A stretch of 64,000 nt of DNA. Source: an uncultured Sphingomonadaceae bacterium (GTDB taxonomy: Bacteria; Pseudomonadota; Alphaproteobacteria; Sphingomonadales; Sphingomonadaceae). The translations under genes were made by a program, and so were the position numbers. Below the pieces are notes generated by a model. The model did no database searches. It had not been told where the DNA came from and saw nothing but the letters and a program-made list of their open reading frames with translations. This document shows, piece after piece, positions 9,369 to 16,389 of the stretch. The first letter of the stretch is position 1; the number at the start of each line of letters is the position of its first letter. The stretch covers positions 674,477-738,476 of the forward strand of contig CANLUL010000002.1 of the NCBI GenBank assembly GCA_947494305.1, given 5' to 3'.

Positions 9369-10586
9369 ATGGAATTCCTGTCCGACAGCGTGATCCGGTT
9401 TGATAGCTTTGTAACACTCACGCTAGGTATCATCGTGTTGTTCATTGGCATCAAAATCACGGCCCGCATTGGCTTCTTGCAAAAATATAATATTCCCGAG
9501 CCGGTTACGGGTGGTATTTTTGCGTCTCTCTTAGCGCTTGCTCTTTTTCTGTTTGGCGGTTGGGCTGTCGAATATGATTTATATGCCCGTGACATTTTCT
9601 TGATCTACTTTTTCACGACCATCGGCATCAATGCGCGCTTTGCTCAGCTATTGGCTGGCGGAAAACCACTCTTGCTGCTGCTGGGACTAACATTGACTTA
9701 TCTGGTGATACAGGATGCTGTCGGCTATTTTAGCGCGCTGGCGATCGGCCAACCCGGCGGCGTGGGATTGTTGGTTGGATCTGCTTCACTGGCCGGGGGT
9801 CATGGTACCGCCATTGCGTGGGCACCCACCATTGCAGAAACGCAAGGAGTAACAAACGCGCTAGAAATCGGGGTGGCCGCGGCCACTATAGGACTGGTCA
9901 TCGCCAGTTTGATTGGAGGCCCCATCGCGAGTTTTCTATTGTCACGAAACAAGCTGGAAAGCGAAGAAGATACCAAGCTTCTGGTTGGCATCGAATATGA
10001 CAAGGAAGAGAAGACCAGCATCACGCATTTGAGCATAATGAGCTCCATATTGCTTATCCATGTTGCGATGATATTCGGGTATATGCTGAATGAGATACTG
10101 GCGGAAATTGGTTTGAAGCTGCCATTGTTTGTCTCCTGTATGATGATCGCCATATTGATGACCAACACCATTCCGCTGATTTTCAGGAAAGTTGCATGGC
10201 CCGCCGGTTCCAATGCTTTAGCAGTGATATCGGATTTTTCACTCGGTCTGTTTATCGCAATGTCCTTGATGGGTATGCAGCTATGGGAAGTCGCCGATCT
10301 GGCCGGTCCGCTGTTCATATTACTCGCCGCTCAAGTGGTTGTAGCGGTCTTGTTCATCCTCTTCGTTGTGTTTCCGGTCATGGGCCGAAATTATTTGGCC
10401 GCAGTGCTGAGTGCGGGCTTTGCTGGTTTTGGATTGGGTGCGACACCGACTGCTATCGCTAATATGTCAGCCGTTGCGAAGTCGCATGGACCAGCACCGA
10501 CGGCCTTTATTATTGTGCCTCTGGTCGGTGCGTTTTTTGTGGATGTAGCCAACTCGTTTCTTATCCAGTTTTTTCTCAATCTATGA
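9369..10586 (+). CDS. gltS: Sodium/glutamate symporter (GltS family)
   Basis: A 405-residue inner-membrane protein with about 10-12 hydrophobic segments. GltS signatures include the N-terminal YNIPEPVTGG, the re-entrant-loop motif GSASLAGGHGTAIAWAP near residue 140 and its C-terminal counterpart GFAGFGLGATPTAIANM. It would import glutamate with Na+. It begins only 8 bp after the outer-membrane efflux gene, so it may be cotranscribed with the pump, though no functional link to efflux is evident. The gene symbol is by family; the substrate is untested. Confidence 0.93.
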   Translation: MEFLSDSVIRFDSFVTLTLGIIVLFIGIKITARIGFLQKYNIPEPVTGGIFASLLALALFLFGGWAVEYDLYARDIFLIYFFTTIGINARFAQLLAGGKPLLLLLGLTLTYLVIQDAVGYFSALAIGQPGGVGLLVGSASLAGGHGTAIAWAPTIAETQGVTNALEIGVAAATIGLVIASLIGGPIASFLLSRNKLESEEDTKLLVGIEYDKEEKTSITHLSIMSSILLIHVAMIFGYMLNEILAEIGLKLPLFVSCMMIAILMTNTIPLIFRKVAWPAGSNALAVISDFSLGLFIAMSLMGMQLWEVADLAGPLFILLAAQVVVAVLFILFVVFPVMGRNYLAAVLSAGFAGFGLGATPTAIANMSAVAKSHGPAPTAFIIVPLVGAFFVDVANSFLIQFFLNL

Positions 10587-10664
10587 TGATTGAGGGTAGG
10601 TTCGGCTACTTTTTGACAAACCGTGTTTCGTGCTAAAACTTAAAATTGGAACGAGGGAAATGAA

Positions 10665-11462
10665 ATGAAGAAGATCATAATCACTGGTTTGGCATTTGTT
10701 GTTGGTTTCTCTGCTTCCGCACTAAACGCGCAAACTGAGCAATCGGCAGAACAACAACCTGCTATCGACAAGCAAGCCGTCGATATCGCCAAGGCTTCTG
10801 CCAATTACTTAGCTAAGTTACCCGCGTTGCAAACTGGCTGGTTCGTTACTTATGACGAAGTCGTCGCTGGACGGGAAAAAATCACCTATGTCTGGAGCGG
10901 GACCAGCGCTTTGGAACGCGGCAAAGGGTATCGCGCAACCAGTGAACGCGGCGATGGGTTTCGTGAATATGTTTATGATGGAAAGAAATTTACGGTCGCC
11001 TCGCTCGATGCTGGATATTATGCTGATCTGGATGCCACCGGATCGTTCGATGCGCTGGTGACTGAGCTTCAGGCTGAGCACGGTATCACTTTGCCCGTCT
11101 GGGAAGTGTTTAGTGCTGATAATGCTGATGCGTTCCTCAATGATATTGTGGAAGCCACTTATCATGGGGTGACGACTGTTGGCGGGACACCGACCCATCA
11201 TCTGTCTTTTCGATCCGCCACGGAAGATCGCCAGATGTGGATTGCGGCGGATGACAAGCGCCCGGTGCCGATGATGGTGGTTGGAACGGATCCCTATCAA
11301 CAGGGCTGGCCGCAATATCATGCTTTTTTCCATCAATGGGATACCGCCCCAAAATTTGCCCGCAACTTGTTTACGTTTGAGCTGAAGGATAGTTTGCGCA
11401 AAGTCACACTACCCAAGTTACGCGCGGAGGCCGGTGGCGGCGAAATTGAAACCGGTAAATAG
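10665..11462 (+). CDS. DUF2092 domain-containing secreted protein
   Basis: A 265-residue protein with a Sec signal peptide (cleavage after LNAQ, about residue 22). The DUF2092 pattern is visible: an early helix IAKASANYLAKLPALQT, then GRATSERGDGFREYVYDGKKFTV and THHLSFRSATEDRQMWIAADDKRPVPMMVV. The fold resembles LolA/LppX outer-membrane lipoprotein carriers by family knowledge. The start has a GAGGGAAATGAA context. It is followed 11 bp later by the Pro-rich protein and then DUF4136, a grouping I recognise from other sphingomonads. The role is unknown; periplasmic or envelope function is inferred. Confidence 0.88.
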   Translation: MKKIIITGLAFVVGFSASALNAQTEQSAEQQPAIDKQAVDIAKASANYLAKLPALQTGWFVTYDEVVAGREKITYVWSGTSALERGKGYRATSERGDGFREYVYDGKKFTVASLDAGYYADLDATGSFDALVTELQAEHGITLPVWEVFSADNADAFLNDIVEATYHGVTTVGGTPTHHLSFRSATEDRQMWIAADDKRPVPMMVVGTDPYQQGWPQYHAFFHQWDTAPKFARNLFTFELKDSLRKVTLPKLRAEAGGGEIETGK

Positions 11463-11473
11463 GGAGGAAGGTG

Positions 11474-12310
11474 ATGAAAAAACTTCTTCTTAGCTCGGTT
11501 GCCGCAATAGCGATGCTGTTATCCTCGCCGGAGGCCGTGCTGACGTTGTCCGTTGAAGCAAACAGTGCCGAAGCACAACGCGGTGGCTTTCGTGGTCCAG
11601 CGCAAAAACCAGCAATGAGCCGACCGCGCCCACAAACGCGGCCTTCCATTAACCGCCCACGTCCCTTTCCATCGGCACGGCCAAGGCCCAGTATCAACCG
11701 GCCAATCACGAGACCGCGCCCCAGTCTGCGACCCAGCCGTCCGATTTCTCGGCCAAGGCCAACGATCCGACCCAATCGGCCAAACAGACCGGACGCAAAT
11801 CGTCCAACCAATGGTCGCCCTCCCGCATGGAACAAGCCAAACCGGCCCAATCGCCCCGGAACCGGAATGCCGGGCAATGGTCGTCCTCCTGCCTGGAACA
11901 AACCCAATCGACCGAACAGGCCCGGCATCGGACGCCCGCCCAACGGCCGGCCACCGGCTTGGAATAAACCGAACCGGCCGAACAAACCGGGTGCTGGTCG
12001 ACCACCGGGCTGGCGTCCGCCGCATTGGCGACCACCAAATTGGCGACCGCCTCTTTTCCGTCCTCCTTACTATCGGCCTTGGCATTCCTTGTGGGGACGC
12101 CCGTATTGGTTCCCGAGACTAGGTTGGTATCATTCCTATCCAACGCGAGGGACGACGATGCTCATAGTGGAGGAATTGCCGCGTGACTGCGATAGTGTCT
12201 ACTCGGATGATGAAACACTCTATCAGTGCGACGGCATCCTCTATCGAGAGACATATTTACGTGGGCGATTGGTTTACGAAGTGATCACCGATCTCGATGA
12301 TCTGCGATAA
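11474..12310 (+). CDS. Secreted Pro/Arg/Asn-rich repeat protein with C-terminal globular tail
   Basis: A 278-residue protein. A signal peptide (about residues 1-34) is followed by a highly basic low-complexity region of RP-type repeats. It includes three copies of a 22-residue unit around NGRPPAWNKPNRPNRPG, then WRPP repeats. The C-terminal 60 residues (LIVEELPRDCDSVYSDDETLYQCDGILYRETY) look folded and contain two Cys. The Tyr/Cys tail resembles short domains on other RP-rich envelope proteins (DUF6515-like), which is an uncertain match. The ATG at 11474 sits 7 bp after GGGAGGAAG; the GTG three bases earlier is less likely. It is encoded in the DUF2092-DUF4136 group, so an envelope location is inferred. 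Confidence 0.8.
   Translation: MKKLLLSSVAAIAMLLSSPEAVLTLSVEANSAEAQRGGFRGPAQKPAMSRPRPQTRPSINRPRPFPSARPRPSINRPITRPRPSLRPSRPISRPRPTIRPNRPNRPDANRPTNGRPPAWNKPNRPNRPGTGMPGNGRPPAWNKPNRPNRPGIGRPPNGRPPAWNKPNRPNKPGAGRPPGWRPPHWRPPNWRPPLFRPPYYRPWHSLWGRPYWFPRLGWYHSYPTRGTTMLIVEELPRDCDSVYSDDETLYQCDGILYRETYLRGRLVYEVITDLDDLR
11810..12007 (+). repeat. Three tandem 66-bp coding repeats
   Basis: Units begin at 11810, 11876 and 11942, exactly 66 bp (22 codons) apart, and encode NGRPPAWNKPNRPN plus a variable linker. The units differ at many third positions, so the repeat is not a very recent duplication. Confidence 0.85.
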
Positions 12311-12351
12311 GTAGACCCTTTAAAAATATCTGACTGTAAGGAACCAATTTG

Positions 12352-12939
12352 ATGACAAATATAGCTCGAACATTTTTTGCAGTGGGCTTGTCGCTGCTAA
12401 TAACCGCCTGCGCGACTATCCCGAATATTGTGACCGACAGCGATCCGGCGCAGGATTTTTCATCCTATTCCAAATTTACCTGGGCCTCCGATAATCCAAT
12501 GATTGCCGTTGGCGATCACAATGTATCGGGATTGGTGCAGAAGGAGATCGCTGATTCCATAAAGACCACACTGGCCTCTCGCGGCTATCAATATGTGACC
12601 GATGTTCAATCGGCTGACTTCGCAATATCCTATACCGTCGGTGCGAGAGACAAGGTTAGCGTGAGTACCTATCCTGATTTCTTTTTCGCGGATCGATTGA
12701 ATTGGGGTTGGGGCGGTCAGTATTTTCGGCCATTTCCATCGACGATTCCGGTCGAGCGCACGGTCGTTCGCAATTATACGGAAGGGACGCTGTCCATCGA
12801 TATTTACGATGTAAAAAAGCGTAGTCCAGTATGGCATGCAGCCGGGAAAAAGCGCCTATCCCGCAAAGAAATGCGTGGCGAAAACACCGATATTTCAAAA
12901 GACGTACAGACCATCTTGAACGGCTTTCCACCGCAATAG
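12352..12939 (+). CDS. DUF4136 domain lipoprotein
   Basis: A 195-residue protein with a lipoprotein signal (lipobox ITAC at about residues 17-20) and a DUF4136 domain. Family features are DPAQDFSSYSKFTWAS near the start, IADSIKTTLASRGYQYV, DFAISYTVGARDKV and the closing segment TLSIDIYDVKKRSPVWHAAGKKRL. Probably anchored in the outer or inner membrane facing the periplasm. The ATG at 12352 was taken over the TTG three bases earlier. It follows the Pro-rich protein by 41 bp and ends 8 bp from the convergent HdeA-like gene. Confidence 0.88.
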   Translation: MTNIARTFFAVGLSLLITACATIPNIVTDSDPAQDFSSYSKFTWASDNPMIAVGDHNVSGLVQKEIADSIKTTLASRGYQYVTDVQSADFAISYTVGARDKVSVSTYPDFFFADRLNWGWGGQYFRPFPSTIPVERTVVRNYTEGTLSIDIYDVKKRSPVWHAAGKKRLSRKEMRGENTDISKDVQTILNGFPPQ

Positions 12940-12947
12940 TGTAACGG

Positions 12948-13310
12948 CTACTCTTCGCGGCGGGCCATTTTTTCGAGAAGAAGCTCGTGCACTTTGTCGT
13001 CAGGTTTCTCAACGCAATCGGCCATGGTCAGAACAATCGCTACTTGCACCGCTTCAGGTGAAATTGTTGAAATGCCTTTCTTGGCAGTGGCATAGCCGTA
13101 TAGCATCGTCATGACGGACGCTCTGTCATCCTCGTTGAGAGTAACAACATCCCAGCAAGTCACTTCCTTCAAATCAACCTGTACATCGGGCGAAAGACCG
13201 CCAATTTCATCACTGGCGACTTGTGCTACCGCTGAGGTGCCCATCAACAAAGCGGTTGAAAGGCCCAAGAGCCCCGTTTTCGAGATTAGTTTTTTTGTAA
13301 GTAGGGTCAT
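12948..13310 (-). CDS. HdeA/HdeB-like small secreted protein
   Basis: A 120-residue protein with a signal peptide (cleavage near AVAQ). The mature part holds two Cys about 45 residues apart (VTCWDVV and MADCVEK), the disulfide pattern of the HdeA acid-stress periplasmic chaperone family. The intervening region is helical. The ATG at 13310 has GAGGATATTG upstream, and its first base is the last base of the preceding gene's TGA stop (TGATG), so the two are translationally coupled. Family assignment is by motif spacing and is moderate. Confidence 0.75.
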   Translation of the reverse strand: MTLLTKKLISKTGLLGLSTALLMGTSAVAQVASDEIGGLSPDVQVDLKEVTCWDVVTLNEDDRASVMTMLYGYATAKKGISTISPEAVQVAIVLTMADCVEKPDDKVHELLLEKMARREE

Positions 13311-13687
13311 CAATATCCTCCGCGCATACATGCGTCTAATTCAAGTCGATAGTTCCGTGCAGCACGATTTTGTTTTTTCTTGGCGTTACCGCGTTTGATG
13401 GCACCTACCAAGGCACCAATGGCAGCACCACGCCGAACATTGCGCTTTCGCTTTTTCTTGTTCTTTTCAAAAATCAAGCCGCCGACGCCGGATACAGCAG
13501 CTCCTCTAGCAGCCCCTTCCAGAGCACCGCCTGGCAGGTACCGATCCGGAACGCGTCCGGTATATCCAGACAGATCGGATGCTCGTTGCTGACAATAGCT
13601 ATATCGATCTTGTGCAGCGGCAGGATGTGCAAACAAAGCAATCGCTGCCAGCGCTCCTGCGAAACCAGTAGATTTGGGAAGGATCAT
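13310..13687 (-). CDS. Glycine-zipper-type secreted small protein
   Basis: A 125-residue protein with a signal peptide (cleavage near PAAAQ). A Gly/Ala-rich zipper-like stretch (GGALEGAARGAAVSGVGGL) is followed by a lysine/arginine block (KNKKKRKRNVRRG), a second zipper (AAIGALVGAIKRG) and two late Cys. Glycine-zipper proteins usually insert in or associate with the outer membrane. It precedes the HdeA-like gene in a coupled two-gene operon (1-bp overlap) and is preceded by GAGGAATAATT. Specific function unknown. Confidence 0.76.
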   Translation of the reverse strand: MILPKSTGFAGALAAIALFAHPAAAQDRYSYCQQRASDLSGYTGRVPDRYLPGGALEGAARGAAVSGVGGLIFEKNKKKRKRNVRRGAAIGALVGAIKRGNAKKKQNRAARNYRLELDACMRGGY

Positions 13688-13874
13688 AATTATTCCTCTG
13701 ATGTTTCGAACCGTTCCTGCTTTGAAAAACTAGGCTCAGTTAACACGACTAACAGAAAAACTGAAATGATGTTGTCCTGCAGGTTTCCTACAGTGTTGCG
13801 AGATGGATCAATAGATTGGAATATCAATTCCCAATGGCTCTTGCTCCTACCTTCCGTTAGATAAGGCCTAAATT

Positions 13875-14636
13875 ATGACAATAGCAAAGAAATCCAAAGC
13901 GTTAACAGCGAGCGACTTGATAGTTTCCTTTCAAGGGAAAGTAGACAGGTGCGAGACGTTTAAAAGTCTCAACTATCTATGCTTGCGTTTTGCCAAGAAA
14001 ATTGGCGCAAAGGCGGTTACCTATCATCATTTGCCACATTTTGGTGCTGCCGATGCCGTGGATCTCAACGTAATATGCGTCGGGTTCCCAGAAGAACTAG
14101 TAAAGCGGTTTGAATCACAAAATGAAATCCGAACGGATCCAAGCATTCAGCAGATATTGTCCGGTACCAAAGCGCAGTGGTGGTATGAAACGAAGAGGCC
14201 GCAGCGCATGAGCGCTAAAGAGAAAGCATTTTTGGAGTTTGCAGCGAGCAAGGTAAGCGGTGGTCTGCATCTGCCGGTCTTCGGCCCCAACGGGCGAAAT
14301 GGCTATGTCTCGATTGGCTTTGGCAATCTAACACCCGACTTCGACGACAATGATCTATCCTTCCTACAAAGCTGTTGCCAGTTTGCGCATCAGCAATATT
14401 GCCATCTCTTGCTTTCGGATTTGCCCCTAAAGGCAAAGCTATCACCCCGGGAAAAGGAAATCTTGTCCTGGGTGGCAAAGGGTAAAAGCAATGGCGTTAT
14501 TGCCGATATTCTAGGAATCACGGAAAGCACCGTGATTACTTACCTCGAGCGTGCTTTCAAAAAGCTAGGAGTGGACAGCCGAGTCACAGCGACCCTTCGA
14601 GCTTCATCATTAGGTGAATTGAGCTATATTGATTAG
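13875..14636 (+). CDS. LuxR-family transcriptional regulator with autoinducer-binding domain (solo)
   Basis: A 253-residue regulator. The N-terminal part (about 20-170) matches the autoinducer-binding domain and the C-terminal part (about 188-250, LSPREKEILSWVAKGKSNGVIADILGITESTV) is a LuxR-type HTH. Of the residues that contact acyl-homoserine lactone in TraR/LuxR, the Asp-Pro pair (RTDPSI), the later Trp (AQWWYET) and the conserved Gly (SGGLHLPVFG) are present. The positions usually Trp and Tyr read Leu and Phe in FPEELVKRFE, so ligand preference may differ. No luxI-type synthase is in the window, hence solo. It is followed by a 1-kb gene-poor stretch and has no evident operon partner. Confidence 0.9.
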   Translation: MTIAKKSKALTASDLIVSFQGKVDRCETFKSLNYLCLRFAKKIGAKAVTYHHLPHFGAADAVDLNVICVGFPEELVKRFESQNEIRTDPSIQQILSGTKAQWWYETKRPQRMSAKEKAFLEFAASKVSGGLHLPVFGPNGRNGYVSIGFGNLTPDFDDNDLSFLQSCCQFAHQQYCHLLLSDLPLKAKLSPREKEILSWVAKGKSNGVIADILGITESTVITYLERAFKKLGVDSRVTATLRASSLGELSYID

Positions 14637-14742
14637 GGAGCAGGAGTTATTTTTTCTTTCGGAGTGAAGTAGGCACCATCGGAGCGTCCGATATTGGGGC
14701 GCATTGCCGAATGGCTGCTGCGACCATTTCTGGAAATTCGCA

Positions 14743-14772
14743 AACTGGGCCGTTAGCAGACTATCTGGTTCT
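14743..14772 (+). repeat. Dispersed extragenic repeat, type 1, copy B
   Basis: This 30-nt segment aligns with 1574-1603 at 25 of 30 positions in the same orientation. Both copies are intergenic, and similarity fades on either side. Confidence 0.55.
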
Positions 14773-15231
14773 GACGCTTCGGGCGCATCTGTGGACGGCG
14801 TGCTTTTGCAAGAGTTTTTTGTTGGTCGTTGCAGCTTGGCTGATAGCGGGCATCTGTTCGGCCTATTTGGGCAGCGTTTGGATGCCGCTGGCCATCATGC
14901 ATTTCGCGAGTGAAGTCCCTAACAAACGCCCGCACTCGGTGGTGCTTGCGCCCAAATGGGTTGTCTTCACTAGTGTACACGAATTTGCTCTTCACTTAAG
15001 TGGTCCAAGCGAATTGTGGGTTAGGTTATCAAGCGGGAGGTAGTGTAGTTTTGATTTAGACATGGGTGTATCTCCATCGAATGGACGAAAAACGAAGCAA
15101 TATTAACGCTTCAGTGAGGTCTACAATTTGTGGTGGAGGCAACATGGATCCTGCCATGAGGTCCATCGGATAGCGCAAACCCATGTCTGCGATAGTCCAG
15201 TCTGGATGCGCCGAGCCATGCCGGCCATCTG

Positions 15232-15255
15232 CAAAATCAGACCGTCCTGATTTTG
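15232..15255. other. Perfect 9-bp stem hairpin
   Basis: CAAAATCAG, a 6-nt loop, then CTGATTTTG. There is no T-run directly after it on either strand, so a classical intrinsic terminator is not supported. It lies in the gene-poor region. Confidence 0.4.
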
Positions 15256-15624
15256 AGGCAAATCTTTTCTAGAGCCATGTCATAGATCAGAAATGCATGG
15301 TCTATGTAGCTACTCCGGGCTCTGGATACAAAAAAATGCTGCGTCTATTTGGAATTTCCCACAAAGCTCATAAAGACTCTCGAAGATCAGTTTGTTTTAC
15401 CCGTGTAGACGTGAAATATTCACGTAGCCCTTTTGCGGGAACTTGCGGATCAAGATCCGCGAAACAAGCGGCATACAAGGGACTAATTCCACGAAAAATG
15501 ACGTAAACGACGTTTTTGGCCTGTTAACTCCCGTAAATGTCGCTGTTTTCCAGCCGAGACCCGTTCTCGACGGACTGCACCGCGCACCACTTGTTCCTCT
15601 GATACTGATGGTTTTGGAAACCCA

Positions 15625-16269
15625 TTAATCAAGGCGCGATCCTTGTTTGTCCTTAACGATACCTTTTTCGAGGATGCTACTGGCGATGGATGCGACTTCT
15701 TCGGCGGATTTTTCTTCTGACCAGATGCCGTAGCGCAGGCCAAGAAACACGTTCATTCCCATTATTGCCCAGGCATGACCTTCTTCTAAACCATCATGAA
15801 AATCCCCGTTTTCATGACCTTCTTGCAAGCGTTCCAAAATACGGTTTGCGGTGTCCTGATAGTGGCTGCGATAGCTTTCTGGATCAACAAACTCTGCTTC
15901 GTCGATGATCCGGTAAATTTCCTTATGTTCCCTGGCAAATTGCATGAAGGCGGATAAGGCTGAATGTTCTCGTTCAATGGCATTGGTCCAATCGGCCATT
16001 GCAGTGGCTGCATGCTGCTTTACCTGCACACTCATATCCTTGACCAATGCTCGAAAAATCTCATCCTTTGAATCGAAATAGGTATAAAAACTACCCAGCG
16101 CAGTTCCTGCTCGTCGGGTGATTCCGCTGATCGATGCTTCGTGAAACCCTTTCTCGCCAAACTCTATCGCCGCTGCGTCCAGTAATTTTCTGAGCGTTTT
16201 TCGGCCGCGTTCGGTGCGTGGCTGCTTTTTCCCGGTCGGCGGGGAGATGGCGGAACTCGCTATGTCCAT
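15625..16269 (-). CDS. TetR/AcrR family transcriptional regulator
   Basis: A 214-residue regulator. The N-terminal HTH (about residues 20-65) shows the TetR pattern: LLDAAAIEFGEKGFHEASISGITRRAGTALGSFYTYFDSKDEIF. The remaining all-helical part is the ligand-binding/dimer domain. The ATG at 16269 was chosen; a TTG at 16305 would add 12 residues. It is divergent from the TonB receptor operon. A 20-bp inverted repeat at 16308-16327 between them is the obvious operator, so it probably represses its own gene and the receptor-hydrolase-MFS operon until an inducer binds. Confidence 0.9.
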   Translation of the reverse strand: MDIASSAISPPTGKKQPRTERGRKTLRKLLDAAAIEFGEKGFHEASISGITRRAGTALGSFYTYFDSKDEIFRALVKDMSVQVKQHAATAMADWTNAIEREHSALSAFMQFAREHKEIYRIIDEAEFVDPESYRSHYQDTANRILERLQEGHENGDFHDGLEEGHAWAIMGMNVFLGLRYGIWSEEKSAEEVASIASSILEKGIVKDKQGSRLD

Positions 16270-16307
16270 TTTGCAATGGCTAGCGGGAATTTTCGCAAAT
16301 AGCAAAC

Positions 16308-16327
16308 AACTAACTTGAAAGTTGGTT
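16308..16327. promoter_or_regulatory. Putative TetR operator palindrome
   Basis: Half-sites AACTAACTT and AAGTTGGTT are separated by GA and match as an inverted repeat at 8 of 9 positions. The element lies 39 bp upstream of the tetR-type start and 63 bp upstream of the TonB receptor start, where a shared operator would be expected. Binding is inferred. Confidence 0.6.
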
Positions 16328-16389
16328 CATGTTTCAATAAAGACTCTTCCTTCAAAGAAGAAAAACCAATTGGGAGGATCTTTAGGGTC

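Larger units (their letters stand above)
14637..15624. other. Gene-poor 1-kb region with repeat copy and decayed sequence
   Basis: No frame here has a ribosome-binding site together with a recognisable domain. The left part (14650-14960) contains a type 1 dispersed repeat copy. A hairpin with a 9-bp perfect stem lies at 15232-15255. Some short minus-strand stretches read protein-like (15145-15060 and 15505-15380) but end quickly, which suggests decayed genes. Confidence 0.5.

Noticed and set aside
11810..12007. Regularly spaced repeats considered as a CRISPR array
   Set aside because: They are in-frame coding repeats of a Pro-rich protein with no conserved repeat-spacer pattern.
14711..15043. 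110-codon plus-strand frame with hydrophobic stretch
   Set aside because: It overlaps a dispersed repeat copy, lacks a ribosome-binding site and matches no family.
15058..15188. 10-bp inverted repeat AGACATGGGT/ACCCATGTCT bounding 131 bp, considered as a small mobile element
   Set aside because: One such pair is expected by chance in about 1 kb, and no target-site duplication or second copy was seen.
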